The translations under genes and the position numbers were made by a program. Positions 35,055-43,611 of a stretch of 64,000 bases of DNA are shown one piece after another; the stretch's first letter is position 1; every line of letters begins with the position of its first letter. The notes beneath the pieces were generated by a model. That model made no database searches and was not told where the DNA came from. It saw only the letters and a list, made by a program, of their open reading frames with translations. The DNA comes from Halobacteria archaeon HArc-gm2 (GTDB taxonomy: Archaea > Halobacteriota > Halobacteria > Halobacteriales > Haloarculaceae), in the NCBI GenBank assembly GCA_025517465.1, contig JAOPKE010000004.1, forward strand, positions 324,165 through 388,164, written 5' to 3'.

Positions 35055-35759
35055 ATGCCTGCGTACGACCGCTCGCTCTCGACGGGGTTCGAGGTCATCG
35101 ACCGCTGGTCGGGCGGCGTCGGCTGGCTCGCCCATCCCGACGAGGCCGGAGAACGCGCGAGTCACGCCATCGCCGCCGACGATGGCCTCTGGCTCGTCGA
35201 CCCGGTCGACGCCCAGGGGGTCGACGACCTGCTCGCCGAGTACGGCGACGTCGCCGGCGTGGCGGTCCTCTCGAACTACCACGCGAGAGACGCCGACGCG
35301 TTCGCGAACCGCCACGACGTCGCCGTCCACGTCCCGCGCGGGATGGACCGGGTCGAAGAACGGATCGACGCGCCGGTCGAGTGGACCGACGCTGTACCTG
35401 GGCCAGCGGGGTTCGAGACGACCGCCGTCGAACCGCTCTCGCTGTACCAGGCGGTCGTCGCGTACCGGCCGGCCGACGGGACGCTGATCGTCCCGGACCT
35501 GCTCTCGTCGGGCTCGGGCTACCCGGTCGGTGACGAGCGCGTGGGCGTGATGCTCGGGAGCCGACTCTTCCCGCCGCGGGAGGTGTTCGCTGACATCGAG
35601 CCGGAGCGCATCCTCTTCGGCCACGGACGAGGCGTGTTCGAGGCTGCCGACGAAGCGCTCGACGACGCCCTAGACGGCGCACGACGTCGGCTCCCGCGGG
35701 CGCTCGCCGCGAACTTCGGGACGAACCTTCGGCTGTTCGTCTCGTCGATGGTCGACTGA
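35055..35759 (+). CDS. Metallo-beta-lactamase-fold protein with altered metal motif
   Basis: The 234-residue protein follows the MBL fold: GVGWLAHPDE, LWLVDPVDA, a VAVLSNYHARDADAFA strand where HxHxDH is expected, LYQAVVAYRPADGTLIVPDLL and FGHGRGVFEAADEAL at the end. Only one His of the HxHxDH motif is kept (NYHARDAD) and the usual GD after strand 8 is PD. It is probably a catalytically altered or inactive member. ATG 35055 is taken because the longer frame starts in a region without homology. Confidence 0.78.
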   Translation: MPAYDRSLSTGFEVIDRWSGGVGWLAHPDEAGERASHAIAADDGLWLVDPVDAQGVDDLLAEYGDVAGVAVLSNYHARDADAFANRHDVAVHVPRGMDRVEERIDAPVEWTDAVPGPAGFETTAVEPLSLYQAVVAYRPADGTLIVPDLLSSGSGYPVGDERVGVMLGSRLFPPREVFADIEPERILFGHGRGVFEAADEALDDALDGARRRLPRALAANFGTNLRLFVSSMVD

Positions 35760-35822
35760 TGGACGGCGAGAACGAGTAACGACAGCCTGGCGAGACCAGG
35801 CGTGATCCGGCGTGATCCGGTG

Positions 35823-36722
35823 TTACCGGCTCCGAATGAGGCTCTGTAGCTCGTTGACCTTGGCGGCCTGTTGCTCGTTGGCGGCGGCGATCTGTTCGAT
35901 CTCTTCGGCCACCTCCTCCGCGCTCTCGGCGGTCATGTCGATCATGCTCGCGACCTCCTCGGTGGAGGCCGCCTGCTCGTCCGTCGCGGAGGCGACCTCT
36001 TCGGCGCCCTGGGCGGCCTCGCGGACCGCCTCGTCGATCTCCTTGAGGATACCGACCGCGTCCTCGACCTGGTCGATGCCCTCCTCGACCTGGTCGTTGG
36101 CGTGCTCGATGCTGTCGACGGTGTCGTCGGTGTCGGATTTGATGTTCGAGACCAGCTGTTCGATCTCGGCGGCGTTCTGCTGGGACTCCTCGGCGAGTGA
36201 CTTGACTTCGTCGGCGACGACGGCGAACCCCTGGCCGGCCTCACCGGCGCGGGCCGCCTCGATCGAGGCGTTGAGCGCCAGCATGTTCGTCTGGTCCGCG
36301 ATGTCGTTGATAACCTCGACGATCTCGTCGATCTCGTCGATGCGGTCGCGCAGTTGGCGGACGTCCTGGGAGACGTCGGTGTTGGCGTCGTCGACCGACT
36401 CCATCGCTTCGATGGCGTCGTCGGCGGCCTCACGCCCGTCGTCGGCGAGGTGTCGCGCCTGGTCGCTGACGGCTTTCACCTGGCTCGCACTGGAGGCGAC
36501 TTCCTCGACCGTCGCCGAGAGGTTCGACACCTCGCCGGCGACCTCGCGCATGTTCTCGGACTGGTCGTTGGCCAGGTCGCTGATAGACTGGGAGCTCTGG
36601 GAGACGTTCTCGGACGCTGCCAGCAGCTCGTCGATAGCGGCGCCGAGCTCGCCGTCGTCGAGCGTGTCCATCGACGGCGACGTCATCTCGACACCCCCGT
36701 CGGGGCTGGGGTCTGGATCCAT
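35823..36722 (-). CDS. Soluble methyl-accepting chemotaxis-type transducer without sensor
   Basis: The 299-residue protein consists almost only of the MCP four-helix signalling domain. The hairpin tip [28 protein letters not shown] is described here in parts: [13 protein letters not shown], then [14 protein letters not shown]. It has heptad-patterned coiled coil on both sides with Gln/Glu pairs suited to methylation. There is no membrane helix, HAMP or PAS domain. Such proteins dock onto CheA/CheW arrays in the cytoplasm. The sensing input would have to come from a partner or from the 30-residue acidic N terminus. Confidence 0.93.
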   Translation of the reverse strand: MDPDPSPDGGVEMTSPSMDTLDDGELGAAIDELLAASENVSQSSQSISDLANDQSENMREVAGEVSNLSATVEEVASSASQVKAVSDQARHLADDGREAADDAIEAMESVDDANTDVSQDVRQLRDRIDEIDEIVEVINDIADQTNMLALNASIEAARAGEAGQGFAVVADEVKSLAEESQQNAAEIEQLVSNIKSDTDDTVDSIEHANDQVEEGIDQVEDAVGILKEIDEAVREAAQGAEEVASATDEQAASTEEVASMIDMTAESAEEVAEEIEQIAAANEQQAAKVNELQSLIRSR

Positions 36723-36827
36723 GCTACAGAAAGCGATGCGGACCGGATTAAGCGTGACTGCGCAGTTATCAGGAGTGATTCTTTCGGTGAGAGACCGGCG
36801 AGGAATCGGGTGTGGTCGAAACCCGGA

Positions 36828-37793
36828 TCAGGCCGCAGGGAGCCCCTGTTCGGCTTCGAGGAGTTCGTGGTAGCGGTTCCGGATGGTCACTTCCGAGATG
36901 TCGGCGACCTCGCTGACGGCCGCCTGCGTCGTCTTCTCGTTGGTGAGCAAGGCGGCGGCGTAGACGGCCGCTGCGGCGAGACCGACGGGGGACTTGCCGG
37001 AGTGGACGCCCTGTTGCTTGGCGTTCTGGAGCAGCTGTCGGGCGCGATGTTCGGCCTCGTCGGACATATCGAGCGAGGAGGCAAAGCGTGGGACGTAGCT
37101 CTCGGGATCGGCCGGGGCGACCTCCAGGCCGAGTTCGCGGACGACGTAGCGGTAGGTCCGTGCGATCTCGGACTTCTCGACGCGGGAGACGTCGGTGATT
37201 TCGTCGAGCGAGCGCGGAACGCCGGCCTGGCGCGCGGCGGCGTAGACGGAGGCCGTCGAGACGCCCTCGATCGACCGGCCGGGCAGGAGGTTCTCGTCGA
37301 GCGCACGACGATAGATGACCGACGCGGTCTCGCGGACGTTCTCGGGAAGACCGAGTGCACTGGCCATTCGGTCGATCTCGCCGAGCGCCTGCTTGAGGTT
37401 ACGCTCCTTGGAGTCTCGAGTGCGGAACCGCTCGTTCCACTTGCGGAGGCGCTGCATCTTCTGGCGCTGCTTGGCGCCCAGCGAGTTGCCGTAGGCGTCC
37501 TTGTCGCGCCAGTCGATGTTGGTCGACAGCCCCTTGTCGTGCATCATGTTCGTCGTCGGGGCGCCGACGCGCGACTTGCTGTCCTTCTCGCTGGAGTCGA
37601 AGGCGCGCCACTCCGGGCCGCGGTCGATCTCGCCCTCGTCGACGACGAGTCCGCAGTCGTCACAGACCGTCTCGCCGTGTTCCTCGTCGGCGATCAGGTG
37701 CCCCGAACACTCGGGGCAGGCCGCCGACGTGTGCTGTTCCTCCGTCTCGTCCGTGCGTTCTCTCGTTCGCGTTCTGGTGTTCTCGTCGCTCAT
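36828..37793 (-). CDS. tfb: Transcription initiation factor IIB
   Basis: TFB bridges TBP-bound promoter DNA and RNA polymerase. The 321-residue protein has the zinc ribbon at C26, C29, C44 and C47, the B-reader/linker RVGAPTTNMMHDKGLSTNI, and two cyclin folds. These are NLKQALGEIDRMASALGL on and ESYVPRFASSLDMSDEAEHR on; the second ends in the BRE-recognising HTH AAVSEVADISEVTIRNRYHE. Haloarchaea carry several TFBs; which paralogue this is cannot be told. ATG 37793 follows a TATATTTT (37830-37837) by about 40 bases. Confidence 0.97.
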   Translation of the reverse strand: MSDENTRTRTRERTDETEEQHTSAACPECSGHLIADEEHGETVCDDCGLVVDEGEIDRGPEWRAFDSSEKDSKSRVGAPTTNMMHDKGLSTNIDWRDKDAYGNSLGAKQRQKMQRLRKWNERFRTRDSKERNLKQALGEIDRMASALGLPENVRETASVIYRRALDENLLPGRSIEGVSTASVYAAARQAGVPRSLDEITDVSRVEKSEIARTYRYVVRELGLEVAPADPESYVPRFASSLDMSDEAEHRARQLLQNAKQQGVHSGKSPVGLAAAAVYAAALLTNEKTTQAAVSEVADISEVTIRNRYHELLEAEQGLPAA

Positions 37794-37929
37794 TGTACGG
37801 GGCAGACGCTCCGGGCAGGAAGGTTCCTGAAAATATACCGACGTACGACGGCCGATATACCCGGGCGCCCGGTTGGTACCAATACAATGAGTTCGAAAAG
37901 CATTTAAAGATTTTGGTACGGTAGTGCGA
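37794..37929. promoter_or_regulatory. tfb promoter region with several TATA words and palindromes
   Basis: On the minus strand three TATA-like words precede tfb: TATATTTT (37837-37830), GTATATC (about 37860-37854) and TTTAAA (37908-37903). Between them lie two perfect palindromes, CCGGGCGCCCGG (37861-37872) and TTGGTACCAA (37873-37882). The word TTGGTAC recurs at 37913-37919. This is a dense arrangement compared with other promoters of the window and suggests regulated or multiple initiation. Confidence 0.5.
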
Positions 37930-37989
37930 ATGCCACGCACACGGGCCGACGACCGGGTTTGTGACTCGTTACCGCACCCATTCAAATAG
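37930..37989 (+). CDS. Possible 19-residue leaderless micro-ORF opposite tfb
   Basis: The frame MPRTRADDRVCDSLPHPFK begins at an ATG 27 bases downstream of the symmetrical TTTAAA at 37903-37908, exactly where a leaderless message would start. The TATA word is palindromic and could equally serve tfb. I see no known family, and chance remains plausible. Confidence 0.2.
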   Translation: MPRTRADDRVCDSLPHPFK

Positions 37990-38041
37990 CATCTGGTACG
38001 TTCCCGGTCACCGGAAGGGAGAGCGCCGACTGGCTCCTGTA

Positions 38042-39904
38042 TCAGTCCTGCGGCGTGGGTTCTGCCTCGACGTCACTGGCGTTCCGGCTCTCCTCGACGG
38101 CCGTCGTCAGCGAGACGTTGAGCCAGGTCATCGACGCCAGGCCGCCGAGGATGGTGACGGCGTTCTTGACGGCGTGGTCGACGATGGAGATCGCGAGTGC
38201 GACCGGGGCCGAGACGCCCGTCATCCCGACGACGATGAGGGTGAACGCGCCCTCGTAGAGGCCGATACCACCCGGGGATAGCGGAAGGATCTTCGCGAGG
38301 TTCCCGACGCTGACCGCGAAGAACGCCGCCGCGACCAGGGAGGCGGTGATCTCCCACTGGGTATCGGGACCGGAGAACGCCGCGAAGATAACGACGGCCG
38401 TCAGCACGTCGACGACCCAGATGAGGAGGCTGCCGACGCCGACCCGGAAGAAGGCGCCGCGGTCGCCCACCACGGTCTCGACGTCGCCGACGAACTGCTC
38501 GATGACGCCCGAGACGTAGGCCGCGTAGGAGTCGTTGCTCACGGCGGTGACGGCCCGATGGACGAGGTTGCTCTCGCGCCGGGCGTTGACGACGATGACG
38601 GCGACGCCGGCGATGGCCGCGACGCCGACGGCAGCGGCGACCTGGAGCGCCGTCCGCGCCGCGGCAGCGGGGTCGAGCGTGTCGTCACCGACCTGGACCG
38701 GCGGGACGTCGGCGGCGATGGCCTCGGCGATCTGTTCGGTGCCGCCCGTCAGGACGAGCCCGACCAGGACGCTCCCGGCCAGCACTGTGATGGCGAGCAG
38801 GTCGAAGACGCGTTCGATGGCCAGCGACGCGAAGCCGGTCGGATAGGGGATCGAACGGCGGGCCTTGACGACGTACGCACGGACGCCGTCCCCGAGCCGG
38901 GCCGGGAACACGAGGTTCCCCGTCTGACTGATGAAGATGGCACCGGTGAGGAACCAGGTGTCGCCGTCGTGGCCCAGGCGGTCGAGGATGTCGCGATACC
39001 GGAGCCCGCGCAGCGGCCACGAGAGGAGGTAGACGACCCCGGAGGCGGCGACGATACCGACGTCCGCCCCGCCGATGGCGTCCAGCACCGCCGAGGGGTC
39101 GAAGACGACGGTGACCGCCAGCACCAGCGCGGCGATGACGAGCAGCGACCCGGCCGTCATGCTCACCTTCCGCGTTATCCGGGGACTCACCGAGAGTTGC
39201 CACCAGGTCCGGAGAATCTGGCTCCCCATCCCGAACACGTCACGGACGAGGTCGACCTTGGTGTCGCCCTTGGGCTCCCAGTCGACGGGGAACTCCTTCA
39301 CACGGAAACCCGTCCGCTGTGCGCGCACGAGCATCTCCGTGTCCCAGAACCAGTGTTCGTCCTGGACGTCGTCGTCCAGCGCCTCGAAGGCCTCGCGGGA
39401 GAACGCCTTGAACCCGCACTGGTGGTCCCGCAGGTCCGACCGGAGGAAGAAGCGAACGAGCGTGTTGAATCCCAGACTGGGCACGCCCCGCTTGGCCGGC
39501 CGGTCGGCCGTCTTCTCGGGCATCCAGCGCGACCCCGTTGCCACGTCGTACTCGCCCGACCGGATCGATTCGATCAACTCTTCGAGGTGGCCCATGTCCG
39601 TGGCCAGGTCCGTGTCGAAGTACGCCAGCGTCTCGCCCTCGGCGCGGTGGAAGGCGTACTCCAGCGCGCCACCGCGGCCGAGCCGCTCGTCTGAGTGGAT
39701 GTGGCGAACCCGGTCGTCCTCACCCGCCAGCCGCGTCGCGATTTCCGGCGTCCGGTCGTCGCAGCCGTCCTCGGCCACGATGACCTCGAACGACCCGGCC
39801 GGCAGGAACGAGGCGAGCGTCGACAGCGTCACCTCGACGGTCCCCTCGATGGTGGCCTCTTCGTTGTAGGCCGGGAGGACGACGCTCACCTCGACGTTGC
39901 TCAT
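38042..39904 (-). CDS. AglD-like fusion: dolichol-phosphate glycosyltransferase plus flippase-like membrane domain
   Basis: The 620-residue protein has an N-terminal GT2 domain (about 1-230: SVVLPAYNEEATIEGTV, VAEDGCDDRT, LGRGGALEYAF, YFDTDLATDM, DHQCGFKAFSREAF). It charges dolichol phosphate with a sugar. A C-terminal UPF0104/LPG-synthase-type membrane region of about eight helices follows (250-600), with FPARLGDGVRAYVVKARR and LPLSPGGIGLYEGAFT. This architecture matches Haloferax AglD, which adds the last hexose of the S-layer N-glycan. The other agl genes are not in the window. Confidence 0.93.
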   Translation of the reverse strand: MSNVEVSVVLPAYNEEATIEGTVEVTLSTLASFLPAGSFEVIVAEDGCDDRTPEIATRLAGEDDRVRHIHSDERLGRGGALEYAFHRAEGETLAYFDTDLATDMGHLEELIESIRSGEYDVATGSRWMPEKTADRPAKRGVPSLGFNTLVRFFLRSDLRDHQCGFKAFSREAFEALDDDVQDEHWFWDTEMLVRAQRTGFRVKEFPVDWEPKGDTKVDLVRDVFGMGSQILRTWWQLSVSPRITRKVSMTAGSLLVIAALVLAVTVVFDPSAVLDAIGGADVGIVAASGVVYLLSWPLRGLRYRDILDRLGHDGDTWFLTGAIFISQTGNLVFPARLGDGVRAYVVKARRSIPYPTGFASLAIERVFDLLAITVLAGSVLVGLVLTGGTEQIAEAIAADVPPVQVGDDTLDPAAAARTALQVAAAVGVAAIAGVAVIVVNARRESNLVHRAVTAVSNDSYAAYVSGVIEQFVGDVETVVGDRGAFFRVGVGSLLIWVVDVLTAVVIFAAFSGPDTQWEITASLVAAAFFAVSVGNLAKILPLSPGGIGLYEGAFTLIVVGMTGVSAPVALAISIVDHAVKNAVTILGGLASMTWLNVSLTTAVEESRNASDVEAEPTPQD

Positions 39905-39958
39905 ACGGGGACGTGGAGCGGGGTCGAAAAGTACCTTCTGTTCGCTGACTCGTCTGGA

Positions 39959-41677
39959 TCAGTCCGCCCCTTCCGGCGACTGGACGGTGACGAACTGGTC
40001 GAGGTCCGCGTCGAACTCGCTGACGGACTCGTAGGGCCGGTTCACGACGACGTCGCCGGCGGTGCTCTTGCCGATGCCCGGAATCGCCGTCAGTTCGTCC
40101 ATCGACGCGGAGTTCAAGTCGAGCGGGTGAGGGACGCCGCCCACGGAGCGGTAGCCGTGGTCGGTGATGGCGACGTCGAGCACCTGCCCGAGTTCGCGCT
40201 CGCCCGGAATCGCGACGAGCAGGGGGTAGGTCCCGAGCTGTCGGCCGAACGTTTTGCCGTCCTGGTGGTACTCCAGGTGGACGTCGGGAAGGATAGTCCC
40301 GGGCGGCGCGACGCGCTTGAGCATCGGGTTGTCTATCTCCTCGCGGACCTCTTCCTTGTACTGTTTGAACAGCTGTTTGTGGTCGTTGGCGATGTCGGCG
40401 CCGGTCTCGGCCATGTCGGTGCCCTCGAAGGCCATCACCTGCCGGATGTTGATCCGCCGAAGCATGTACCCCTCGTCGAGGACGCGCTGGAGGAACCGCT
40501 TGTTGTGTTCGAACGTCTCGCGGCGCTCGCCTTTCAGCCCGTGGAGCAGGTTGATGCCGGGGAGGAGTTTGGGGAGTCGGCGCGGGGCGTCGTCGCCGAA
40601 ACTCGGGCCGTCGCCGGGTTCCTCTCCCGGGCGCCAGCCGGCCTCCTCGTTGACGATGCGGACCGCCTCGAAACACTGATCGGCGGTGACGTTCAGGTTG
40701 TTCTCCTCCTGGACGAGCGGGTCCGCGGATTCGAGCCCGAACGCCGCCGTGTCCCCGGGCGTGTTGTGCTCGGCGATGATCCGTATTCCCTCGCGGGCCT
40801 TCTCCGGCCACTTCACGACCGTGATGGGGTTCATGTTGTCCAGGTGCAGTGTCTCCAGGTCCGGGGCCACCTTGCGGATGCCGCCGTACAGCTCCCGGAG
40901 GGCGTCGGGGTTCGGCGCCTCGCCGTCGCCGCCGTAGGCGAGGATGTCCGCCTGGCGGCCGATGCGGAAGTGCTTCACGCCCCGGTCCGACAGCGCGTCC
41001 ACCTCGTCGACGACGCTCGCTGGGGGGCGGAAGTCCGGATCGCCGTACATCGGTTCGGTACAGAAGGAACACCGGTAGGCACACCCGCGTGAAGTCTCCA
41101 GTTCGGCGATGAGGTAGTCCGGGTGGTTTGGGTGCTGCTCCACGACGAAGGCACCCTTGCGCGCCCAGCGAGTCTCCTCGGGGACGCCCCGGTAGCGGTT
41201 CTCGAACCCTTCGAGACCGTTCGAGACGAGGTCGTAGGCTGCCGCCTCGACGTCGGCCATCGCCAGGAAGTCGAAGTCCAGGTCGTCGCGAGCGGTCTCG
41301 CTGGCCCCCTCGTTGGCCTCGCCGACGCCGAAGCGGACGGGCCCGCCCATCATCGAGACGCCGTCGGCGGTCCAGGCCATCCGGCGGACTTCGTCGGGTT
41401 CGGCGGGCGTCCCGCCGACGTACTTGCCGGGGACGGTCATCCCCCCGACGTAGATCAGCAGGTCCGCCTTCTCGACGTCCTGCCAGCGCGAGCCGTCGTC
41501 ACGCAGGCCGTCGATAGTGTGGTACGTTATCTGCGATTCGGGTACGCCGGCGTCGACGAGGGCGCCGGCGGTGTAGCGCGGGTACGTCGAGACGTACGGC
41601 GGGACCCCGAAGTGCGCGGGCTCGTCGACGTAGCCGTCGACGACCGTGACCGAGAGGTCGGCGGGGTCGGCAGTCAT
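39959..41677 (-). CDS. Radical SAM protein with C-terminal helix-hairpin-helix
   Basis: The 572-residue protein has an N-terminal UPF0313/YgiQ-like region (ERP.. style DGYVDEPAHFGVPPYVSTYPRY) and the 4Fe-4S ligands C199, C203 and C206 in RGCAYRCSFC. The radical SAM barrel continues through LHLDNMNPI and LPGINLLHGL. A C-terminal HhH segment at about 518-550 (LNSASMDELTAIPGIGKSTA) suggests contact with nucleic acid. This domain pair is widespread in archaea; the reaction is unknown to me, and modification of RNA is a reasonable inference. Confidence 0.92.
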   Translation of the reverse strand: MTADPADLSVTVVDGYVDEPAHFGVPPYVSTYPRYTAGALVDAGVPESQITYHTIDGLRDDGSRWQDVEKADLLIYVGGMTVPGKYVGGTPAEPDEVRRMAWTADGVSMMGGPVRFGVGEANEGASETARDDLDFDFLAMADVEAAAYDLVSNGLEGFENRYRGVPEETRWARKGAFVVEQHPNHPDYLIAELETSRGCAYRCSFCTEPMYGDPDFRPPASVVDEVDALSDRGVKHFRIGRQADILAYGGDGEAPNPDALRELYGGIRKVAPDLETLHLDNMNPITVVKWPEKAREGIRIIAEHNTPGDTAAFGLESADPLVQEENNLNVTADQCFEAVRIVNEEAGWRPGEEPGDGPSFGDDAPRRLPKLLPGINLLHGLKGERRETFEHNKRFLQRVLDEGYMLRRINIRQVMAFEGTDMAETGADIANDHKQLFKQYKEEVREEIDNPMLKRVAPPGTILPDVHLEYHQDGKTFGRQLGTYPLLVAIPGERELGQVLDVAITDHGYRSVGGVPHPLDLNSASMDELTAIPGIGKSTAGDVVVNRPYESVSEFDADLDQFVTVQSPEGAD

Positions 41678-41776
41678 GGACGCGGGTAGTCGCCGGAGGC
41701 GTAAAACCGTGTCTGGTCCGTCCTCGCGACCCCCGCTCCCGAAAGCTGTTTGTCCCGTCCGGGCCTACGTGTCGGT

Positions 41777-41935
41777 ATGCCAGCCACTCTGGAGGTCGTC
41801 TGCGAGAACGAGGACTGTACGCTCGACATGTTCGAACTCCACTACACCTACGACATGCCCGACGACGTCGGCGTGTCGGACTTCGAGTGCCCCTACTGCG
41901 ACACGACCGAGGAACTCCGGGAGGTCGAACTGTGA
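41777..41935 (+). CDS. 52-residue zinc-finger-like protein
   Basis: MPATLEVVCENEDCTLDMFE carries one CxxxxC knuckle and FECPYCDTTEEL the second, a C4 zinc-ribbon pattern. The gene ends one base into the next gene's ATG (TGATG), so it is translationally coupled to the Hsp20 gene. I believe this is the haloarchaeal DUF7559 type. ATG 41777 is chosen over an upstream one without conserved sequence. A role in protein quality control is inferred only from its neighbour. Confidence 0.85.
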   Translation: MPATLEVVCENEDCTLDMFELHYTYDMPDDVGVSDFECPYCDTTEELREVEL

Positions 41936-42471
41936 TGCGGCAACTCACCCGATCAATCGGCGACACCATCTTCGAGAACATCGGACGCGCGGCGGGCCGC
42001 TTTCAGGAGAACCGTCCCCTCCCAGCCGACGTGCTGGAGAGCGACGACGCGTACCTCGTCGTCTTCGACGCCCCCGGCGTCACCGCGACGGACGTCCAGG
42101 TCCGCTACGTCGAGGACCGCGTCGAGGTCCGCATCGACCGCTTCCGGGACTTCCACGACGGCTTCGAGATGGTGTACCCCGGCCGCGGCCTCTCGCTCGC
42201 GGGCAGCGCCACGCTCCCCGAGGGTGTGACGGTGGACACCGAATCGGCGACCGCCACCCTCCGCGACGACGGGACGCTCCAGGTTCGAATCCCCAAAGGC
42301 AGGAGCGAACCCGGCAGCGCCGAGGAGGACCTCGGCGACGAGATAGACGACACGGTCGAAGAGGCCGACGAACGCGAGGGCGCCGGCACCGAAGTCGGCG
42401 ACGACGACGATTCCGACGAAGACGCCGCTGCAGACGGCGGCCACCAGAACGAGACCGACCGGGGAGAGTAA
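41935..42471 (+). CDS. Hsp20/alpha-crystallin small heat-shock protein
   Basis: The 178-residue protein has an alpha-crystallin domain at about 30-125. It contains DAYLVVFDAPGVTATDVQVRY, VEVRIDRFRDFHDGFEMVYP, the LSLAGSATLPEGVTVDTESA strand and GTLQVRIPKG. The tail of about 55 residues is acidic and disordered. Small Hsps hold unfolding proteins for refolding by ATP-dependent chaperones such as the thermosome, which is also in this window. The start overlaps the previous stop by one base. Confidence 0.92.
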   Translation: MRQLTRSIGDTIFENIGRAAGRFQENRPLPADVLESDDAYLVVFDAPGVTATDVQVRYVEDRVEVRIDRFRDFHDGFEMVYPGRGLSLAGSATLPEGVTVDTESATATLRDDGTLQVRIPKGRSEPGSAEEDLGDEIDDTVEEADEREGAGTEVGDDDDSDEDAAADGGHQNETDRGE

Positions 42472-42491
42472 GGCGGGAGGCGTCGCCCCAC

Positions 42492-43595
42492 CTACTCCTC
42501 GTCGAGCGCCATCCCTTCTATCACGTCGAACTCCTCGTCGCCGTCGAACCGGCCCGGGTCGTAGTGGGCCACCGAACCGTCGTTATCGCCGAGCATCTGC
42601 GCGGCCACGCGCTCGCCCATCGCCGGCGAGCGCATGAAGCCATGGCCGTGCCAGCCCGTGGCGACGGAGAGGCCGTCGGCGACTTCGCCCAGCAGCGGGT
42701 CGCGGTCCGGCGTCGCGGTACAGAGCCCGGCCCAGGAGCGGTTCACGTCCGGAGCGAGCGTCGTCGCCACGCGAACGCGCTCCAGGGCGCTCTCCAGGAA
42801 GGAGTCGTCGGCGTCGCGGTCCCACTCGTTCGGGTCGACCGGGTGGGCGCCGTCGCCGACGAACAGCCCGCCGTCCCGCGGTCGCCAGTAGACGTGCTGC
42901 GTCGCGTCGTAGGTCATCGGCAGCGTCGCGTGGAGCGGTTCTGTGACGAGCGCCTGCGCCCGATAGGCCTTCAGCGCCAGCGAGACGCCGACGTCGGCGA
43001 CGATTGGCTTCGTCTCCGGCCCCGCCGCGACGAGGACGGCGTCGAACGCTTCGGTCCCGGTGGGCGAGTCGACGGTCGTCGGGCCGTCGAGGGAGACGGG
43101 CGCGTCCGTACGGACGTCGACGCCGGCAGAGCGGAGGTCGTCGGCGACGACGGCGGCGTACTCCTCGGGGTCCACGTGGCCCGCTTCGTGGGCGATGGCG
43201 GCGACGGCGACATCGTCGGTCCGGAGCTGCGGATACCGCTCGGCCAGGGCCTCCGGGTCGACGAGATCGACGTTCCGGCCGTGGGCCTGCATCCGGGGCA
43301 CCTGCTCACGGATGGCGTCGGCGTTCGCGTCGTCGCCCTCACGAGCGAGCCAGACGTACGGACACTCCGTGAGGACGCCCAGTTCGCGAAAGCGCCGGAG
43401 TGACTCCGCGCCGATTTCCGCGTCCAGGTCCTCTGCGAAGGCGTCGTAGCAGATGCCCGCCGCGCGGCCGGTGCTCCCGCTAGCGATTCCCTCCCGCTCG
43501 TAGAGGACGACCTCGGCGTCCGCACCGGATTTCGCGAGGCGGTGGGCAGCGGCGAGTCCGACCGCGCCGCCGCCGACGACGGCGGCGCGGGTCAT
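42492..43595 (-). CDS. FAD-dependent DAO-family oxidoreductase
   Basis: The 367-residue protein starts with the dinucleotide motif VVGGGAVGLAAAHRLAKSGA and follows the D-amino-acid oxidase/glycine oxidase/DadA plan: GSTGRAAGICYD, HEAGHVDPEEYAAVVAD, VLVAAGPETKP, VYWRPRDGGLFVGDG and the closing GLCTATPDRDPLLGEV...GWHGHGFMRSPAMG. It probably oxidises an amino acid or N-methyl amine. It starts 16 bases after the stop of the luciferase-fold gene on the same strand, so they form an operon. Confidence 0.93.
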   Translation of the reverse strand: MTRAAVVGGGAVGLAAAHRLAKSGADAEVVLYEREGIASGSTGRAAGICYDAFAEDLDAEIGAESLRRFRELGVLTECPYVWLAREGDDANADAIREQVPRMQAHGRNVDLVDPEALAERYPQLRTDDVAVAAIAHEAGHVDPEEYAAVVADDLRSAGVDVRTDAPVSLDGPTTVDSPTGTEAFDAVLVAAGPETKPIVADVGVSLALKAYRAQALVTEPLHATLPMTYDATQHVYWRPRDGGLFVGDGAHPVDPNEWDRDADDSFLESALERVRVATTLAPDVNRSWAGLCTATPDRDPLLGEVADGLSVATGWHGHGFMRSPAMGERVAAQMLGDNDGSVAHYDPGRFDGDEEFDVIEGMALDEE

Positions 43596-43611
43596 CGGGC
43601 CATCACCACCA

